Assembly: GCA_016125455.1 (NCBI GenBank)
Contig: WGLS01000007.1
Location: forward strand, 124,001 to 188,000
Direction: 5' to 3'
Length of the DNA: 64,000 nt
Source: Alphaproteobacteria bacterium
GTDB lineage: Bacteria; Pseudomonadota; Alphaproteobacteria; Caulobacterales; Parvularculaceae
In this document: one piece after another, positions 44,344 to 53,147 of the stretch
Layout of the letters: each line of letters starts with the position of its first letter
Numbering within the stretch: position 1 is the first letter of the stretch
Position numbers and translations under genes: made by a program
Notes under the pieces: model-generated
Database searches by the model: none
Told to the model about the DNA's origin: nothing
What the model saw: only the letters and a program-made list of their open reading frames with translations

Positions 44344-45224
44344 GGACCGGGCGCCGGAAAAGCGGCCGCAAACGCGCGCGCGATCTCTTCGCGGGTCGCA
44401 ATCCAGATATCGTCGCGGCTCGCGACCTTTTGGAAAAAGGCCTCCAGAGCGGCAATTCGACCGGGCCTGCCGATGATCCTCAGGTGCAGGCCGAGCGACA
44501 TCATCCGTGGGCCTTCTTCCTTCGCCTCGGTCAGCAGCCAGTCAAAGCTGTCAGATGCATAGGCGAGCCAGTCTTTCGCCGTTAGGGACGGCGCGAGCCA
44601 GAACTTCATGTCATTGGAATCGAGCGCGTACGGCATGATCACCATCGGCCTCGATCCGCCATCCGGCAGTTCAACGACGTCCCAGTACGGAAAATCATCC
44701 GAGTAGTCGTCCATGTGGTAAAGGAAGCCTTCCTCGGCGAGCAGGCGTCGGGTCGCATCGGTGTGGAGATAGCGGGACAGCCAGCCGACCGGGCGTCGTC
44801 CGACGGACTTCTCGATTGACGTCCAGCCCTTTCTTATGAATTCCCGCTCTTTTTCCTCGTCCATCCAGAACTGATGGGCCCAGCGCCAGCCATGGCAACA
44901 CGCCTCGTCGCCGCGCGCGGCTATCGCGTCAGCAATTTGCGGCGCGCGTTCAAGCGCAAGCGCCGCGGCCGTCCAGGTGGCGCGGACCCTGTAGCCGTTG
45001 AGCAGCTTCAGAATACGCGGAAAGCCCGCCTTGATCCCGTACTGATAATTGGACTCATTGCCGTGCATCCGCATCGGCCGTTTTGGCACGGCCGACAATT
45101 CATCGACAGGTTCCGGTCCCTTGTCGCCATCTCGGATATTCTGTTCAGCGCCCTCCTCGACGTTGACGACGATCGACAGGGCGAGCTTCGCGCCGTTCGG
45201 CCATGCGAATGCTGCGCGGTCCAT
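44340..45224 (-). CDS. PuuE-like NodB-fold hydrolase, copy 3
   Basis: A 294-residue protein. ATG 45224 overlaps the SDR stop by one base (TGATG). This copy is the closest to allantoinase PuuE: NYQYGIKAGFPRILKLLNGY, EACCHGWRWAHQFWMDEEKEREFI, RPVGWLSRYLHTDATRRLLAEEGFLYHMDDYSDDFPYW. Expected chemistry is opening of a cyclic amide or imide. It sits between the SDR and the CpcT-like gene in the minus-strand operon under operator site 4. Confidence 0.86.
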   Translation of the reverse strand: MDRAAFAWPNGAKLALSIVVNVEEGAEQNIRDGDKGPEPVDELSAVPKRPMRMHGNESNYQYGIKAGFPRILKLLNGYRVRATWTAAALALERAPQIADAIAARGDEACCHGWRWAHQFWMDEEKEREFIRKGWTSIEKSVGRRPVGWLSRYLHTDATRRLLAEEGFLYHMDDYSDDFPYWDVVELPDGGSRPMVIMPYALDSNDMKFWLAPSLTAKDWLAYASDSFDWLLTEAKEEGPRMMSLGLHLRIIGRPGRIAALEAFFQKVASRDDIWIATREEIARAFAAAFPAPGP

Positions 45225-46072
45225 CAATGCGGCTCCTCGCCGCCGGACACGTTCATGCTCTCGCCGGTGACGTAGATCGCATCGTCCGAGCAAAGGAACG
45301 CAACCGCGGCCGCGGTGTCTGCGGGCAGGCCCGGGCGGCGCATCGGGATCCGGTTCTTCATCGCTTCAAGGTAGTCATCAACGTTCGCCGCGCCGACGAC
45401 CTTCGCAAAGTATTCATTCTGCCAGGCGCCAAGGCCCGTCGTAACATGGTTCGGGCACACATTATTGACCGTGACGCCATGCGGCCCAAGCTCGATGGAC
45501 GCTGATCGGACAAGACCGACCAGACCGTGCTTTGAAGAGGTATAGGCCTGCGCGTGGGGGAAGCCCGACTTCGCCGCCTGGCTGGCGATATTGATGATGC
45601 GCCCGCCCCGTCCCGCGGCGACCATGACGCCAGCGGCCGCCTTCAACCCGAAAAAGGCGCCCGTCAGATTGACGTCAATGACCGATCGCCAGTCGCTTTC
45701 GGTCACCTCAAGCAACGGCTTCATTATGTAGCCGATGCCGGCATTGTTGATCCAGATATCAAGTGATCCGTACACGGATACTGCATGACCGGCGAGCGCC
45801 TCCATGTCGGAAAGGCTGCGCACGTCGGCGACGAACGTCGTCGCCCCGCCGGATCCCGCAACCCGCACGCCGTCTGCGACCGCTTCCATTTCGGTCGATG
45901 CGCCGATGTGGTCGGCTGCCGTTGCGGCATCGCGCGGCGAGCCGATATCGGAAATCACGACATTTGCGCCCTCGGCGGCCAGGCGAAGGGCGATCCCTTC
46001 GCCAAGGCCTTTCCGCCGGCCCGCGCCGGTTATGACGGCGGTCTTCCCTGCAAAACGTCCCATGCCGGTCAC
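45224..46072 (-). CDS. short-chain dehydrogenase/reductase
   Basis: A 282-residue SDR oxidoreductase. The cofactor motif is AVITGAGRRKGLGEG, the NAG-type motif is INNAGIGY, and the catalytic pair is in YTSSKHGLVG (Y and K four apart) with Ser in NIASQAAKSG. GTG 46072 overlaps the HapK-like stop as GTGA; ATG 46063 is an alternative. It oxidises or reduces an alcohol/ketone; the substrate is unknown. Confidence 0.9.
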   Translation of the reverse strand: MTGMGRFAGKTAVITGAGRRKGLGEGIALRLAAEGANVVISDIGSPRDAATAADHIGASTEMEAVADGVRVAGSGGATTFVADVRSLSDMEALAGHAVSVYGSLDIWINNAGIGYIMKPLLEVTESDWRSVIDVNLTGAFFGLKAAAGVMVAAGRGGRIINIASQAAKSGFPHAQAYTSSKHGLVGLVRSASIELGPHGVTVNNVCPNHVTTGLGAWQNEYFAKVVGAANVDDYLEAMKNRIPMRRPGLPADTAAAVAFLCSDDAIYVTGESMNVSGGEEPH

Positions 46073-46383
46073 CCGAGCCGTTCGGTCAGGATGAACGATA
46101 GATCGTCGACCATGCCCTGGAATTCGGCCGCTATCCTTTGCATCGCGTCGGTCGCGACGTCGCCGCCAAAGGCGTCCATGTCCTTGACGTCAATAATTTC
46201 GATGTAGGCAAAGGGCGGCCTTGCATCGGACCCAAGCAGCCCGGCCGACCTGAACACCTCAAACTTTTCGATCGATCCGAGCCCGTTTACCGTGGGCAGG
46301 TCGACCGTTTTCGCCCAGGCCTCATAATCCGCAACGCTGATGCCGGGCTTGAGATTGAACAAAGCGACAATCCGCGTTGCCAT
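46069..46383 (-). CDS. RedY/HapK-like protein
   Basis: A 104-residue protein of the RedY-like family: ALFNLKPGISVADYEAWAKTVDLPTVNGL, split around DLPTVNGL, then KFEVFRSAGLLGS, IEIIDVKDMDAFGGDVATDAM and FILTERLG. HapK belongs to the Hahella prodigiosin cluster, and RedY relatives act on pyrrole or bis-indole intermediates, which is why this gene supports a pyrrole-type substrate. First gene of the minus-strand operon, 57 bases from operator site 4. Confidence 0.8.
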   Translation of the reverse strand: MATRIVALFNLKPGISVADYEAWAKTVDLPTVNGLGSIEKFEVFRSAGLLGSDARPPFAYIEIIDVKDMDAFGGDVATDAMQRIAAEFQGMVDDLSFILTERLG

Positions 46384-46440
46384 GACCTTCTCCTTCGCCA
46401 GTCAGTTCTTATCAGGGGTCTGGCCCAACCTGACGCGATG

Positions 46441-46458
46441 TGAAATGATATACCAATT
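46441..46458. promoter_or_regulatory. island operator A, site 4
   Basis: TGAAATGATATACCAATT lies between the divergent HapK-like operon (57 bases away) and the methyltransferase gene (89 bases away). Confidence 0.78.
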
Positions 46459-46547
46459 AAAAACGCACGTTAGCGCAAGCCGGTCACGTGCTATTTTATC
46501 CTTGGATGTCGGCCGCCATAAGCCGGGCTTCGACGAGGAGGTTGATA

Positions 46548-47810
46548 ATGGCTGAAGTCAGCGCGCAAGTCGCGGTCGGACCGGAACAGCCGAAAACCTA
46601 TGACGGGCCGCCTGATTATCGGGTTGTCGGCCGCCATGGCGTATTCCCTGAGGTCAGCCACGACGAAATCGCCCGCTTCAACTTCCTGGCGCACATGAAC
46701 CGCCATCTTGCCACGAACGTGATGCCCGGCATCAAGGACGCCTTTGACGCCCGGGTCGAACCGGCCTTCCGGCGCAAGAAGGAGCGCGGCTTCCGGGACC
46801 GCCACGAAGTGCGCAAGGCGCTGTTGAAGGACCCGATGTTCCAATGGTGGTCGGCCCTGCGCCGCTCGACGATGGAGCAGCGGCAGCAGGCGGGACGTTG
46901 GGTGACGCTGCGGCAGGCAGACGCCCTGAATGCGCGCGTCGCGGCGCTAACCGACGGCGACCCACGGCTGAAGCTCGATCCGACGCTGGAACTTCCACGC
47001 TATGTCGACGCGGTTGACCATCACTGCATGCCCGGCAGTTACCATACGGAATTGACGCCGGGCGACGCGACGGGGGCTGCGAATTATGACATCGGCCTCT
47101 TCGCGACGACGGGCGGCATGCTCGGTCGCTTCAATGATGGCGGCGGCATTGCCGTCGCCAGATGGGTAAAGCGAAACTTCCCCGATTTCCGGCCCGCCCG
47201 GATACTCGATATTGGCTGCGGCCTCGGACACAACGTTCTGCCGATCGCGGAGGCCTATCCGGATGCGGAGGTGATCGCAGTGGATGTTGGCGCTCCCATG
47301 CTGCGCTACGGCCTCGCGCGCGCCCGAACGATGGGCGTCGACAACGTCACGTTCGTACAGGGCGACGTCTCGAAACTGGCGGAGTTCGAAGACGAAGGCT
47401 TCGACTGGATCCAGTCGACGATGTTCCTGCACGAGACGAGCTACAAGTCGATGCAGGCCATTTTCAGAGAGACACGGCGCCTCCTCAGGCCGGGCGGCAT
47501 CGTGCTGCACGTCGAACAACCGCAGTATACAGATGAAATGCCCCTGTTCGAACAGGCAATGCGGGACTGGGACGCGTTCTACAACAATGAGCCGTTCTGG
47601 ACGAAGATGCATGAAATCGATCTCGATGAGTTCATGGAGAAAGCGGGCTTCGAGAAGACGTCCATGATTCATGGCGGCGTCGCCGCAGTCGTCGACCCGG
47701 CCGTTTTTCCCGAAGCTGCAAAAGACCAGAGCCAGGAAGACTATGGCCGCAAGGCGGCGTGGCACGTAATCGGGGCCCGCAAGGGCGACGGACGAGAGGC
47801 CGCGGCATGA
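46548..47810 (+). CDS. class I SAM-dependent methyltransferase
   Basis: A 420-residue protein. GAGGAGG precedes ATG 46548; the longer frame from 46488 would have no ribosome site. The N-terminal ~200 residues are of unknown type. The methyltransferase domain begins with ARILDIGCGLGHNVLPIAEAY (motif I), DAEVIAVDVGAPML, VTFVQGDVSKL and LLRPGGIVLHVEQP. A role in methylating a ring carboxyl or nitrogen is possible but unknown. It overlaps the next small gene by 4 bases (ATGA). Confidence 0.86.
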   Translation: MAEVSAQVAVGPEQPKTYDGPPDYRVVGRHGVFPEVSHDEIARFNFLAHMNRHLATNVMPGIKDAFDARVEPAFRRKKERGFRDRHEVRKALLKDPMFQWWSALRRSTMEQRQQAGRWVTLRQADALNARVAALTDGDPRLKLDPTLELPRYVDAVDHHCMPGSYHTELTPGDATGAANYDIGLFATTGGMLGRFNDGGGIAVARWVKRNFPDFRPARILDIGCGLGHNVLPIAEAYPDAEVIAVDVGAPMLRYGLARARTMGVDNVTFVQGDVSKLAEFEDEGFDWIQSTMFLHETSYKSMQAIFRETRRLLRPGGIVLHVEQPQYTDEMPLFEQAMRDWDAFYNNEPFWTKMHEIDLDEFMEKAGFEKTSMIHGGVAAVVDPAVFPEAAKDQSQEDYGRKAAWHVIGARKGDGREAAA

Positions 47811-48163
47811 AGGCGATTGATCCACTCGCCCTCTCCGGCGCCAAGGCGAAAGGAAAGCGTCCGTATTTTCTGGAAGACCCTGACGTTGAGCGTCTCATGA
47901 CGATCGTCATGGCGGTGGCGCAGGAGGTATCTGTCCTGCGGGAACGTCTTGATACTGTCGAACGCCTGCTCGAAGAGAAAGGCGCCGTGACCCGCGCTGA
48001 CATCGAAGCCTATGCGCCCGACAAGGCGGCAGCGGATGAGCGTGGTCGGTGGACCCAGGAATTCATAGCACGCATCCTTCGCATCCTGCAGCAGGAGCGC
48101 GAGGCGGCGGCTATGGATGACAAGTACGCCGAAGACGTGGCGGACGAACTCGCGAAGAGCTGA
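47807..48163 (+). CDS. small coiled-coil protein of unknown function
   Basis: A 118-residue protein translationally coupled to the methyltransferase. Its middle (IVMAVAQEVSVLRERLDTVERLLEEKG, broken by heptads of Leu/Val) is a predicted coiled coil. The start (GAKAKGKRPYFLEDPDVERL) is conserved-looking. I recognise no family. It may be a partner subunit of the methyltransferase. Confidence 0.7.
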   Translation: MKAIDPLALSGAKAKGKRPYFLEDPDVERLMTIVMAVAQEVSVLRERLDTVERLLEEKGAVTRADIEAYAPDKAAADERGRWTQEFIARILRILQQEREAAAMDDKYAEDVADELAKS

Positions 48164-48183
48164 GCGGAGCAATACTCCGCTTT
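48163..48183 (+). terminator. weak hairpin after methyltransferase operon
   Basis: AGCGGAG, loop CAATA, CTCCGCT followed by TT. The stem is 7 bp but the T-run is short, so termination is only possible. Confidence 0.4.
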
Positions 48184-48223
48184 GAGTGGCAGCGACGCCG
48201 CCGGGGCCTTGAACCGACCCGGT

Positions 48224-49021
48224 TCACTCCGGTTGAACGGCGAACTGCACGTCGTCCAATGAGATATTGACGTCGAAGTCGGTCCAGATGATCTCGTTTT
48301 GCTTCACGCCATCATAGAAGAGTCGAACGCGGCCGGGCTGGACCCAGCTGACGCCCGACTTCTCGAAGAACGCAGAGTACCGACGTTCATGCCAGCCGCG
48401 GGGCGTATCAAAGCCGGCATAGAGAATCGCGAAAGTGTCCGCATCGATGCCGAAGCGCGTTACGCCGCCCGCCGGATCCCCCAGTTCAACAAAGTGGGCG
48501 AGGCGGCCATCGACCAGATCGTCCGGCAACCGAGTTTGTGACCATCCGTCGTCAAGCGCGTGTCGAATTGAGCCAAAGCCGAAGTTGGATGCCCATTGCG
48601 CATTCGCGCTCTGGTCGGCGACGGGTCCTTTCATGTCATAGGTCGTCTCGCCATCGAACGCGATGATGAATGCCGTGCGCCCGTCCATTTTGCCCTCAAT
48701 TCGGACCTTGCCGTCGGCGGCGTGAGCGTCTTCCTTGGCGCCAGGATAAGCGCGCAGCATCGTATATTCATCGTAGACGGATGTTTTTCCTCCACGATAG
48801 AATACGCCGTATCCGGTCATCTTCAGCGTTGACGGCCTGACCCACGTTTCGCCGCCGGCCGCCTCATGCGCCTTCCGGACAATCTCGCGGGCGGTGAGCT
48901 CCGGCGCGGCGACGAAAAGACCCGGCAAGTTCGCGCCACCGGCGCCTTCCTCCACGATGGCGGCGCAACCTGCGAACAGGACCGAGATTGCGACAAGAAA
49001 GACCGGGACTGGTCGCGACAT
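48224..49021 (-). CDS. lipoprotein of unknown function (LolA/outer-membrane-lipoprotein-sorting-like)
   Basis: A 265-residue lipoprotein: signal ending LFAGC. Segments such as AREIVRKAHEAAGGETWVRPSTLKMTG, YDEYTMLRAYP and GWHERRYSAFF...VWVQPGRV-type strands suggest an all-beta, LolA-like half-barrel, but the family is not certain. It lies 6 bases after the MFS gene in one operon, so it may be a periplasmic partner of uptake. Confidence 0.75.
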   Translation of the reverse strand: MSRPVPVFLVAISVLFAGCAAIVEEGAGGANLPGLFVAAPELTAREIVRKAHEAAGGETWVRPSTLKMTGYGVFYRGGKTSVYDEYTMLRAYPGAKEDAHAADGKVRIEGKMDGRTAFIIAFDGETTYDMKGPVADQSANAQWASNFGFGSIRHALDDGWSQTRLPDDLVDGRLAHFVELGDPAGGVTRFGIDADTFAILYAGFDTPRGWHERRYSAFFEKSGVSWVQPGRVRLFYDGVKQNEIIWTDFDVNISLDDVQFAVQPE

Positions 49022-49027
49022 CTGGCT

Positions 49028-50470
49028 TTAATCCTCCGTAAACGTTCTGTATCGTCCGAGCAAGAGCAGGGGCAGCGTCGAGACGAAGAGAATTACAGCC
49101 GCTTGCGTCAGCGTCGACTGCCAGCCGTTTGCGTCGGCAAGGCGCGTCAGGATCGTTGGGCCAAGGCCAGCGCCCAGCGCAAAAAATCCGTAGATTGCGC
49201 CGTACACCGCCGAGTAAGCCTTCATCCCGAAGTATTTCGAAACCATGTAGGCCATGAAGTCGTATTCGACGCCGGCGCCGAAGCCGATCATCAGGATCGC
49301 GAACGTCGCGGCGTTCGCATCGATGTCCGGACGCCCAAGCAACCAAAGCGCGACGGCCGGCGAGGCAAGAAACACGAACGCCACGCCGGGCGCCCAGAAC
49401 CGGTCGATCAGCCAGCCGCCAATGACGCGCCCGCCGAGCACGGCAAGGCCGGTCAGGGTCGCCATGCCGACCGCTTCATCCATGCCAAAGCCGCTTGCCG
49501 TCAGTACACGCTCAATGTTCGGAATGATCGCGCCGACAGCGTAGGAGATTGGCACAAAAACGATCGCGAGCAGCCAGAAGCGCCACTCTCTCAGGGCTTC
49601 CGGCAGGGTCAGGCCGGGCAATCGCCGCGAGGGCCCGCCGGCAAGGGCGCTTTCCGGCGGCGCGACGCGAATGTTCAGGAACGTCATCGCCAAGACCGGC
49701 AGCAGGGCGAGGCACATGAAAGCGTAGGCCATGGCGTATTCGAGGCGCAGCCCATTCTGCGCGACGAGCGGCGTCACCTGCCGGGCGACAATCAGGATGA
49801 GCGCGAGCGTGCCAAGGAGCGAAATGGCGAGCGCCGGAAACTTCAGGCGAGTCGCTGGCGCGTCCCGAGCCGGTGTATCGTGGATGTCGCGGAGGCCAAG
49901 CCAAACGACCGGCAGCGCAATGACCAGCGGCAAAAGCCCGATCACCTGATAGGCCGTACGCCAATCGGACGCCTGAACCATGTACTGCGCAAAGAACTTC
50001 GAAAGCGCGCCGTAAATGCCGGTCGCAATCAGCGCAACGCCGAGGGCGATGCCGCGCCGCTCCTGAAACCAGTTCGCCACGGGCCTGGTGAAGGTTATGG
50101 GCAGGGTGCCCGCGCCGGCGAACGCGAGCACAAGCCAAAGCGCCACGTAGAGGCTCTTCGAGCCTGTATTCAGCGACAGCGCCATCATCGCGAAACTGAA
50201 TGTGACGACCGAGGTCAACGCAACGCGGCGGGCGCCGAATCTTTCCGTCAGGAGGCCAATGATTGGCGATGCGGCGAATGCGCCGAACGTATAGATCGCC
50301 AGCGCATTCAGGATGTCGCCGGGCGTCCAGCCCATTGGGCCGAATTCGCGCAGGAGCGGGGGAATGAAAACGCCAATCGTATAAAATGGCAGGGGCGACA
50401 AGCCGAGGCCCACCCCTACCGCGGCGGCGGCGACGACCGGCCATCCCTGCCTGAATTCGCTGCCCGCCAC
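49028..50470 (-). CDS. MFS transporter
   Basis: A 480-residue major facilitator with 12 predicted helices. Landmarks are IGLLTERFGARRVALTSVVTF (loop 2-3 motif), GIALGVALIATGIYGALSKFF and GRVIGGWLIDRFW. It resembles the monocarboxylate/oxalate:formate antiporter-like group. The substrate is presumed to be an organic acid of the pathway. First gene of a two-gene minus-strand operon under operator site 5. Confidence 0.87.
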   Translation of the reverse strand: MAGSEFRQGWPVVAAAAVGVGLGLSPLPFYTIGVFIPPLLREFGPMGWTPGDILNALAIYTFGAFAASPIIGLLTERFGARRVALTSVVTFSFAMMALSLNTGSKSLYVALWLVLAFAGAGTLPITFTRPVANWFQERRGIALGVALIATGIYGALSKFFAQYMVQASDWRTAYQVIGLLPLVIALPVVWLGLRDIHDTPARDAPATRLKFPALAISLLGTLALILIVARQVTPLVAQNGLRLEYAMAYAFMCLALLPVLAMTFLNIRVAPPESALAGGPSRRLPGLTLPEALREWRFWLLAIVFVPISYAVGAIIPNIERVLTASGFGMDEAVGMATLTGLAVLGGRVIGGWLIDRFWAPGVAFVFLASPAVALWLLGRPDIDANAATFAILMIGFGAGVEYDFMAYMVSKYFGMKAYSAVYGAIYGFFALGAGLGPTILTRLADANGWQSTLTQAAVILFVSTLPLLLLGRYRTFTED

Positions 50471-50535
50471 GTCGGATCCTCTCTCTGGCTCGCTCGTGCG
50501 CCGGACCTGCGCCCGGCCATCGCGTCGCTGCGTCT

Positions 50536-50553
50536 ATTTGGTATATCATTTCG
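50536..50553. promoter_or_regulatory. island operator A, site 5
   Basis: ATTTGGTATATCATTTCG lies between the divergent MFS gene (65 bases) and the amine-oxidase pseudogene (85 bases). Confidence 0.78.
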
Positions 50554-50637
50554 CTGAACGCGCGTCCGCGCAATGGCGCTGGCAGGATTAAGCGCAATTT
50601 CGGCGCTTCGGCGCAAGACAAGGCTGGGAACGGCGAC

Positions 50638-52063
50638 ATGGGGTGGAACAACTTCAGACAGGACAGGCGGGCGGTGCTGGGCGGGCTCGCCGCGACGGCG
50701 GTCAGTGCGTGCAGCCGGAATGGCGGCCGCGGCGCAGCGCGCAAAAAGGATGCGGACGTCATTGTCGTCGGGGCCGGCCTCAGCGGCCTGCATGCGGCGC
50801 TGATGCTCGCCGATCGCGGCTATCGGGTGCGCGTGCTCGAGGGGGCGCGCAGGATTGGCGGCCGACTTCTGACCCTTGATGATCTCCCGGGCCGGCCGGA
50901 GGCGGGCGGCGCGCAGGTCGGTCGCACCTATGGCCGCATCATCATGCGTGCGGAGGAACTGGGCGTACCGATCAGTTTCACCCCGGCGCCGCCGTCGGAT
51001 CGCGCGATTTTTGTTGGCGGCGCCGGCATTGCCGCGTCCGGCTGGCGCGACTCGTCCCTCAATCCATTCCCCGACGCCTACCGACAGTTGCCGCCTGATG
51101 CGCCCTTGTTTGCCCTCGGAGCCAGAACCAATCCGTTCGAAACGCTCGACGACTGGCGCCGGGCCGACCGACATCAGCGCATCGGATTTCCTGGCCGCCA
51201 ACGGCTTCGGTTCCGACGCGCTTGGCGTTGTCGACCGCGCGCTCAACGCCAACAGCCTCGCGACGTATTCCATGGCGAATGTCTGGCGCTCGCTGCGGCT
51301 CTATGAAATCGACCGGGAGCTTGGCGCATCCGGCGGCGTCGCCGGTGGTTCGCAGCGGTTGCCGGAAGCGATGGCGGCGCGGCTCGGCGACGCGGTTTCA
51401 CTCGGCGCGCCTGTCCTGTCTGCCGCAAACGATCCCGACGGCGTCATCATTGCGACGATGGAAAGGGAATGGCGAGCGGATTTCGCCATCCTCGCATTGC
51501 CATTCCCCGCAATCGCCAGACTGAAGCTTGCGCGATCACCAACGGGCGCGCAGGCCGAGGCGATAGCCAATCTTCCGTACACGCAAATCATTCAGGTCCA
51601 TTTCGAGACTGACCGACCATTCTGGGAAACGGATGGCTTGCCTGCGGCGATGTGGACCGACGGTCCGATGGAGCGCATTTTTGCGACGCGCGACGAGGCG
51701 ACAGGCGAGATTGTCGGCTTCAACGCCTGGATCAATGGCGACGGCGCGACGACGCTTTCAGCGCTGTCCGACGAAGCGATCGCCGCGCGTTTGAAGACCG
51801 AGCTGTTGCGGCTCAGGCCCGCAACCGAAGGCCGGGCAACCGTCCGCCGCGTCGTCCGCTGGACGCAAGGCGCAAGCTATGCCGGAGGCGCCTACATGCA
51901 TTGGGCGCCGGGGCAGATCGCCGCCTGGGCCGACGCCATGCGCGCGCCGATCGGCCGGATCCATCTTGCCGGCGAGCACTTGTCGCGGTTCCATACCGGC
52001 ATGGAGGGCGCAATGGAAACGGGCGAAGCGGCAGCGGAAGCAATCTTCGACGCGAGCGCCTGA
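50638..52063 (+). pseudogene. flavin monoamine oxidase, frameshifted
   Basis: A FAD amine oxidase of about 475 residues in two frames. The first (50638-51306) holds the Tat-like signal RRAVLGGLAATAVSAC and the FAD motif DVIVVGAGLSGLHAALMLADRG, IGGRLLTL. The second frame ends at 52063 and carries the rest, including PFWETDGLP, YAGGAYMHWAPGQ and the C-terminal FAD motif HLAGEHLSRFHTGMEGAM. The switch is at about 51166-51169 (GCCGACCGACATC); removing one C restores DDWRRADDISASDFLAANG. It is either a pseudogene or a sequence error; neither part alone should bind FAD and substrate. Confidence 0.88.
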
Positions 52064-52069
52064 ACCGCG

Positions 52070-53080
52070 TTACCTCTTGTCGTCGAAGGTACGCTCCGGC
52101 GCATGGGTGCAGCTCGCCTGGATCCAGCGTAAATTGATCGCTATGCGCGTCGCATCATAGGCCGCCCACGCATAGGACACCGCGCGCTCGCTTTCGCCCT
52201 CCTCGACGTAAAGCGTCAGAGACGGGCGGTTGGGCCCCGATGGCCATTCAACGCGCCGCATCCGAAGCCGCACGCGCCGCGACGGATCTGATGGGTCGGA
52301 GACTTCGAGGACGCCGTTCTGGTCGTGCAGCCACCCGCCCTGCTGGAATGCCCAGTCATTGCGACCCTCGCCGGTCTCGCCATGCCGCACGCCCGGCAGG
52401 AGCGCCGTCCAGCATTCGAACGCGCGAATCTTGCGAAGCTTGTGGGGAACGCCGGCACGGTTGCCAAAGACATAGTCGCCGTCGCCGGTTTCGGCGCGGT
52501 CGGCGATCCAGATTTCATCCTCCGTTAACAGAAGATCGTCCGATATTACGATTTCCTTGCCGAGACGCTCCGATGCAATGCGGCATGCTCCCGTTTTCAT
52601 AAAGCCAACAAACTGGTTTGCCCGGCGACGCCAGAAAACGTCGCAGCCGGCATTTGTCGTCGCGTCCGCGAGCTTCATCCGCGCAAGGCCAGATTGGTTG
52701 CGATATGCGCCGACCAGCTCGCCAGCCCGTTTCGGCGTAAATATCCGTAAACGAATCGCATCTTCTTCGGCGTCCGCCGAAAACGAATAGATGCGCTGTC
52801 GGTAGATGCTGCTGGGGTCGCCTGCGAGATACTGTTCGACGTAGAAGACCTCATTCCCGAACGCCGGCGCATCGACCTTTCGAAAGATGGAATGGATGCG
52901 CTCATGCCGGTCTGGTTCAGGCACGCCGAGGTCCGGCTCCCAGAACGCCTGAAGGGCGTTGTCATAGCGCCCTTCGAACCATGACAGGAATTGGCCTAGG
53001 TCTTTTTCGAGAGGCGAGCCCTGGGCAAACGCCGCCGCGGACTGAAAGACCATCGCGACTACAAGAGACAAGCACCGCAT
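52070..53080 (-). CDS. CpcT/CpeT family protein (phycobilin lyase-like), copy 2
   Basis: A 336-residue protein starting at ATG 53080 with a signal peptide (LSLVVAMVFQSAAAFAQ). The family pattern is clear: FLSWFEGRYDNALQAF, NEVFYVEQYL, IYRQRIYSF, AGCDVFWRRRANQFVGFMKTGACR, DDLLLTEDEIWIAD, YVFGNRAGVPHKLRKIRAFECW. It is longer than usual because of a C-terminal beta-rich part from about 235. It sits between the amine-oxidase pseudogene and the TonB receptor, separated from the receptor by a terminator. Confidence 0.85.
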   Translation of the reverse strand: MRCLSLVVAMVFQSAAAFAQGSPLEKDLGQFLSWFEGRYDNALQAFWEPDLGVPEPDRHERIHSIFRKVDAPAFGNEVFYVEQYLAGDPSSIYRQRIYSFSADAEEDAIRLRIFTPKRAGELVGAYRNQSGLARMKLADATTNAGCDVFWRRRANQFVGFMKTGACRIASERLGKEIVISDDLLLTEDEIWIADRAETGDGDYVFGNRAGVPHKLRKIRAFECWTALLPGVRHGETGEGRNDWAFQQGGWLHDQNGVLEVSDPSDPSRRVRLRMRRVEWPSGPNRPSLTLYVEEGESERAVSYAWAAYDATRIAINLRWIQASCTHAPERTFDDKR

Positions 53081-53103
53081 GCGGAAACTCCAGCCTGAAA
53101 ATG

Positions 53104-53128
53104 AAAAAGGCCCGGCTCGCGCCGGGCC
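53104..53128 (-). terminator. rho-independent terminator of the TonB receptor gene
   Basis: On the minus strand GGCCCGGC, loop GCGA, GCCGGGCC is followed by TTTTT. It lies 20 bases beyond the receptor's stop codon. Confidence 0.88.
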
Positions 53129-53147
53129 CTTTCCGGAGGGTCGTCCG

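Noticed and set aside
48866-50557. 563-codon plus-strand frame antisense to the MFS and lipoprotein genes
   Set aside because: Product is Arg/Gln/Asp-rich without domains, whereas the minus strand encodes a clear 12-helix transporter.
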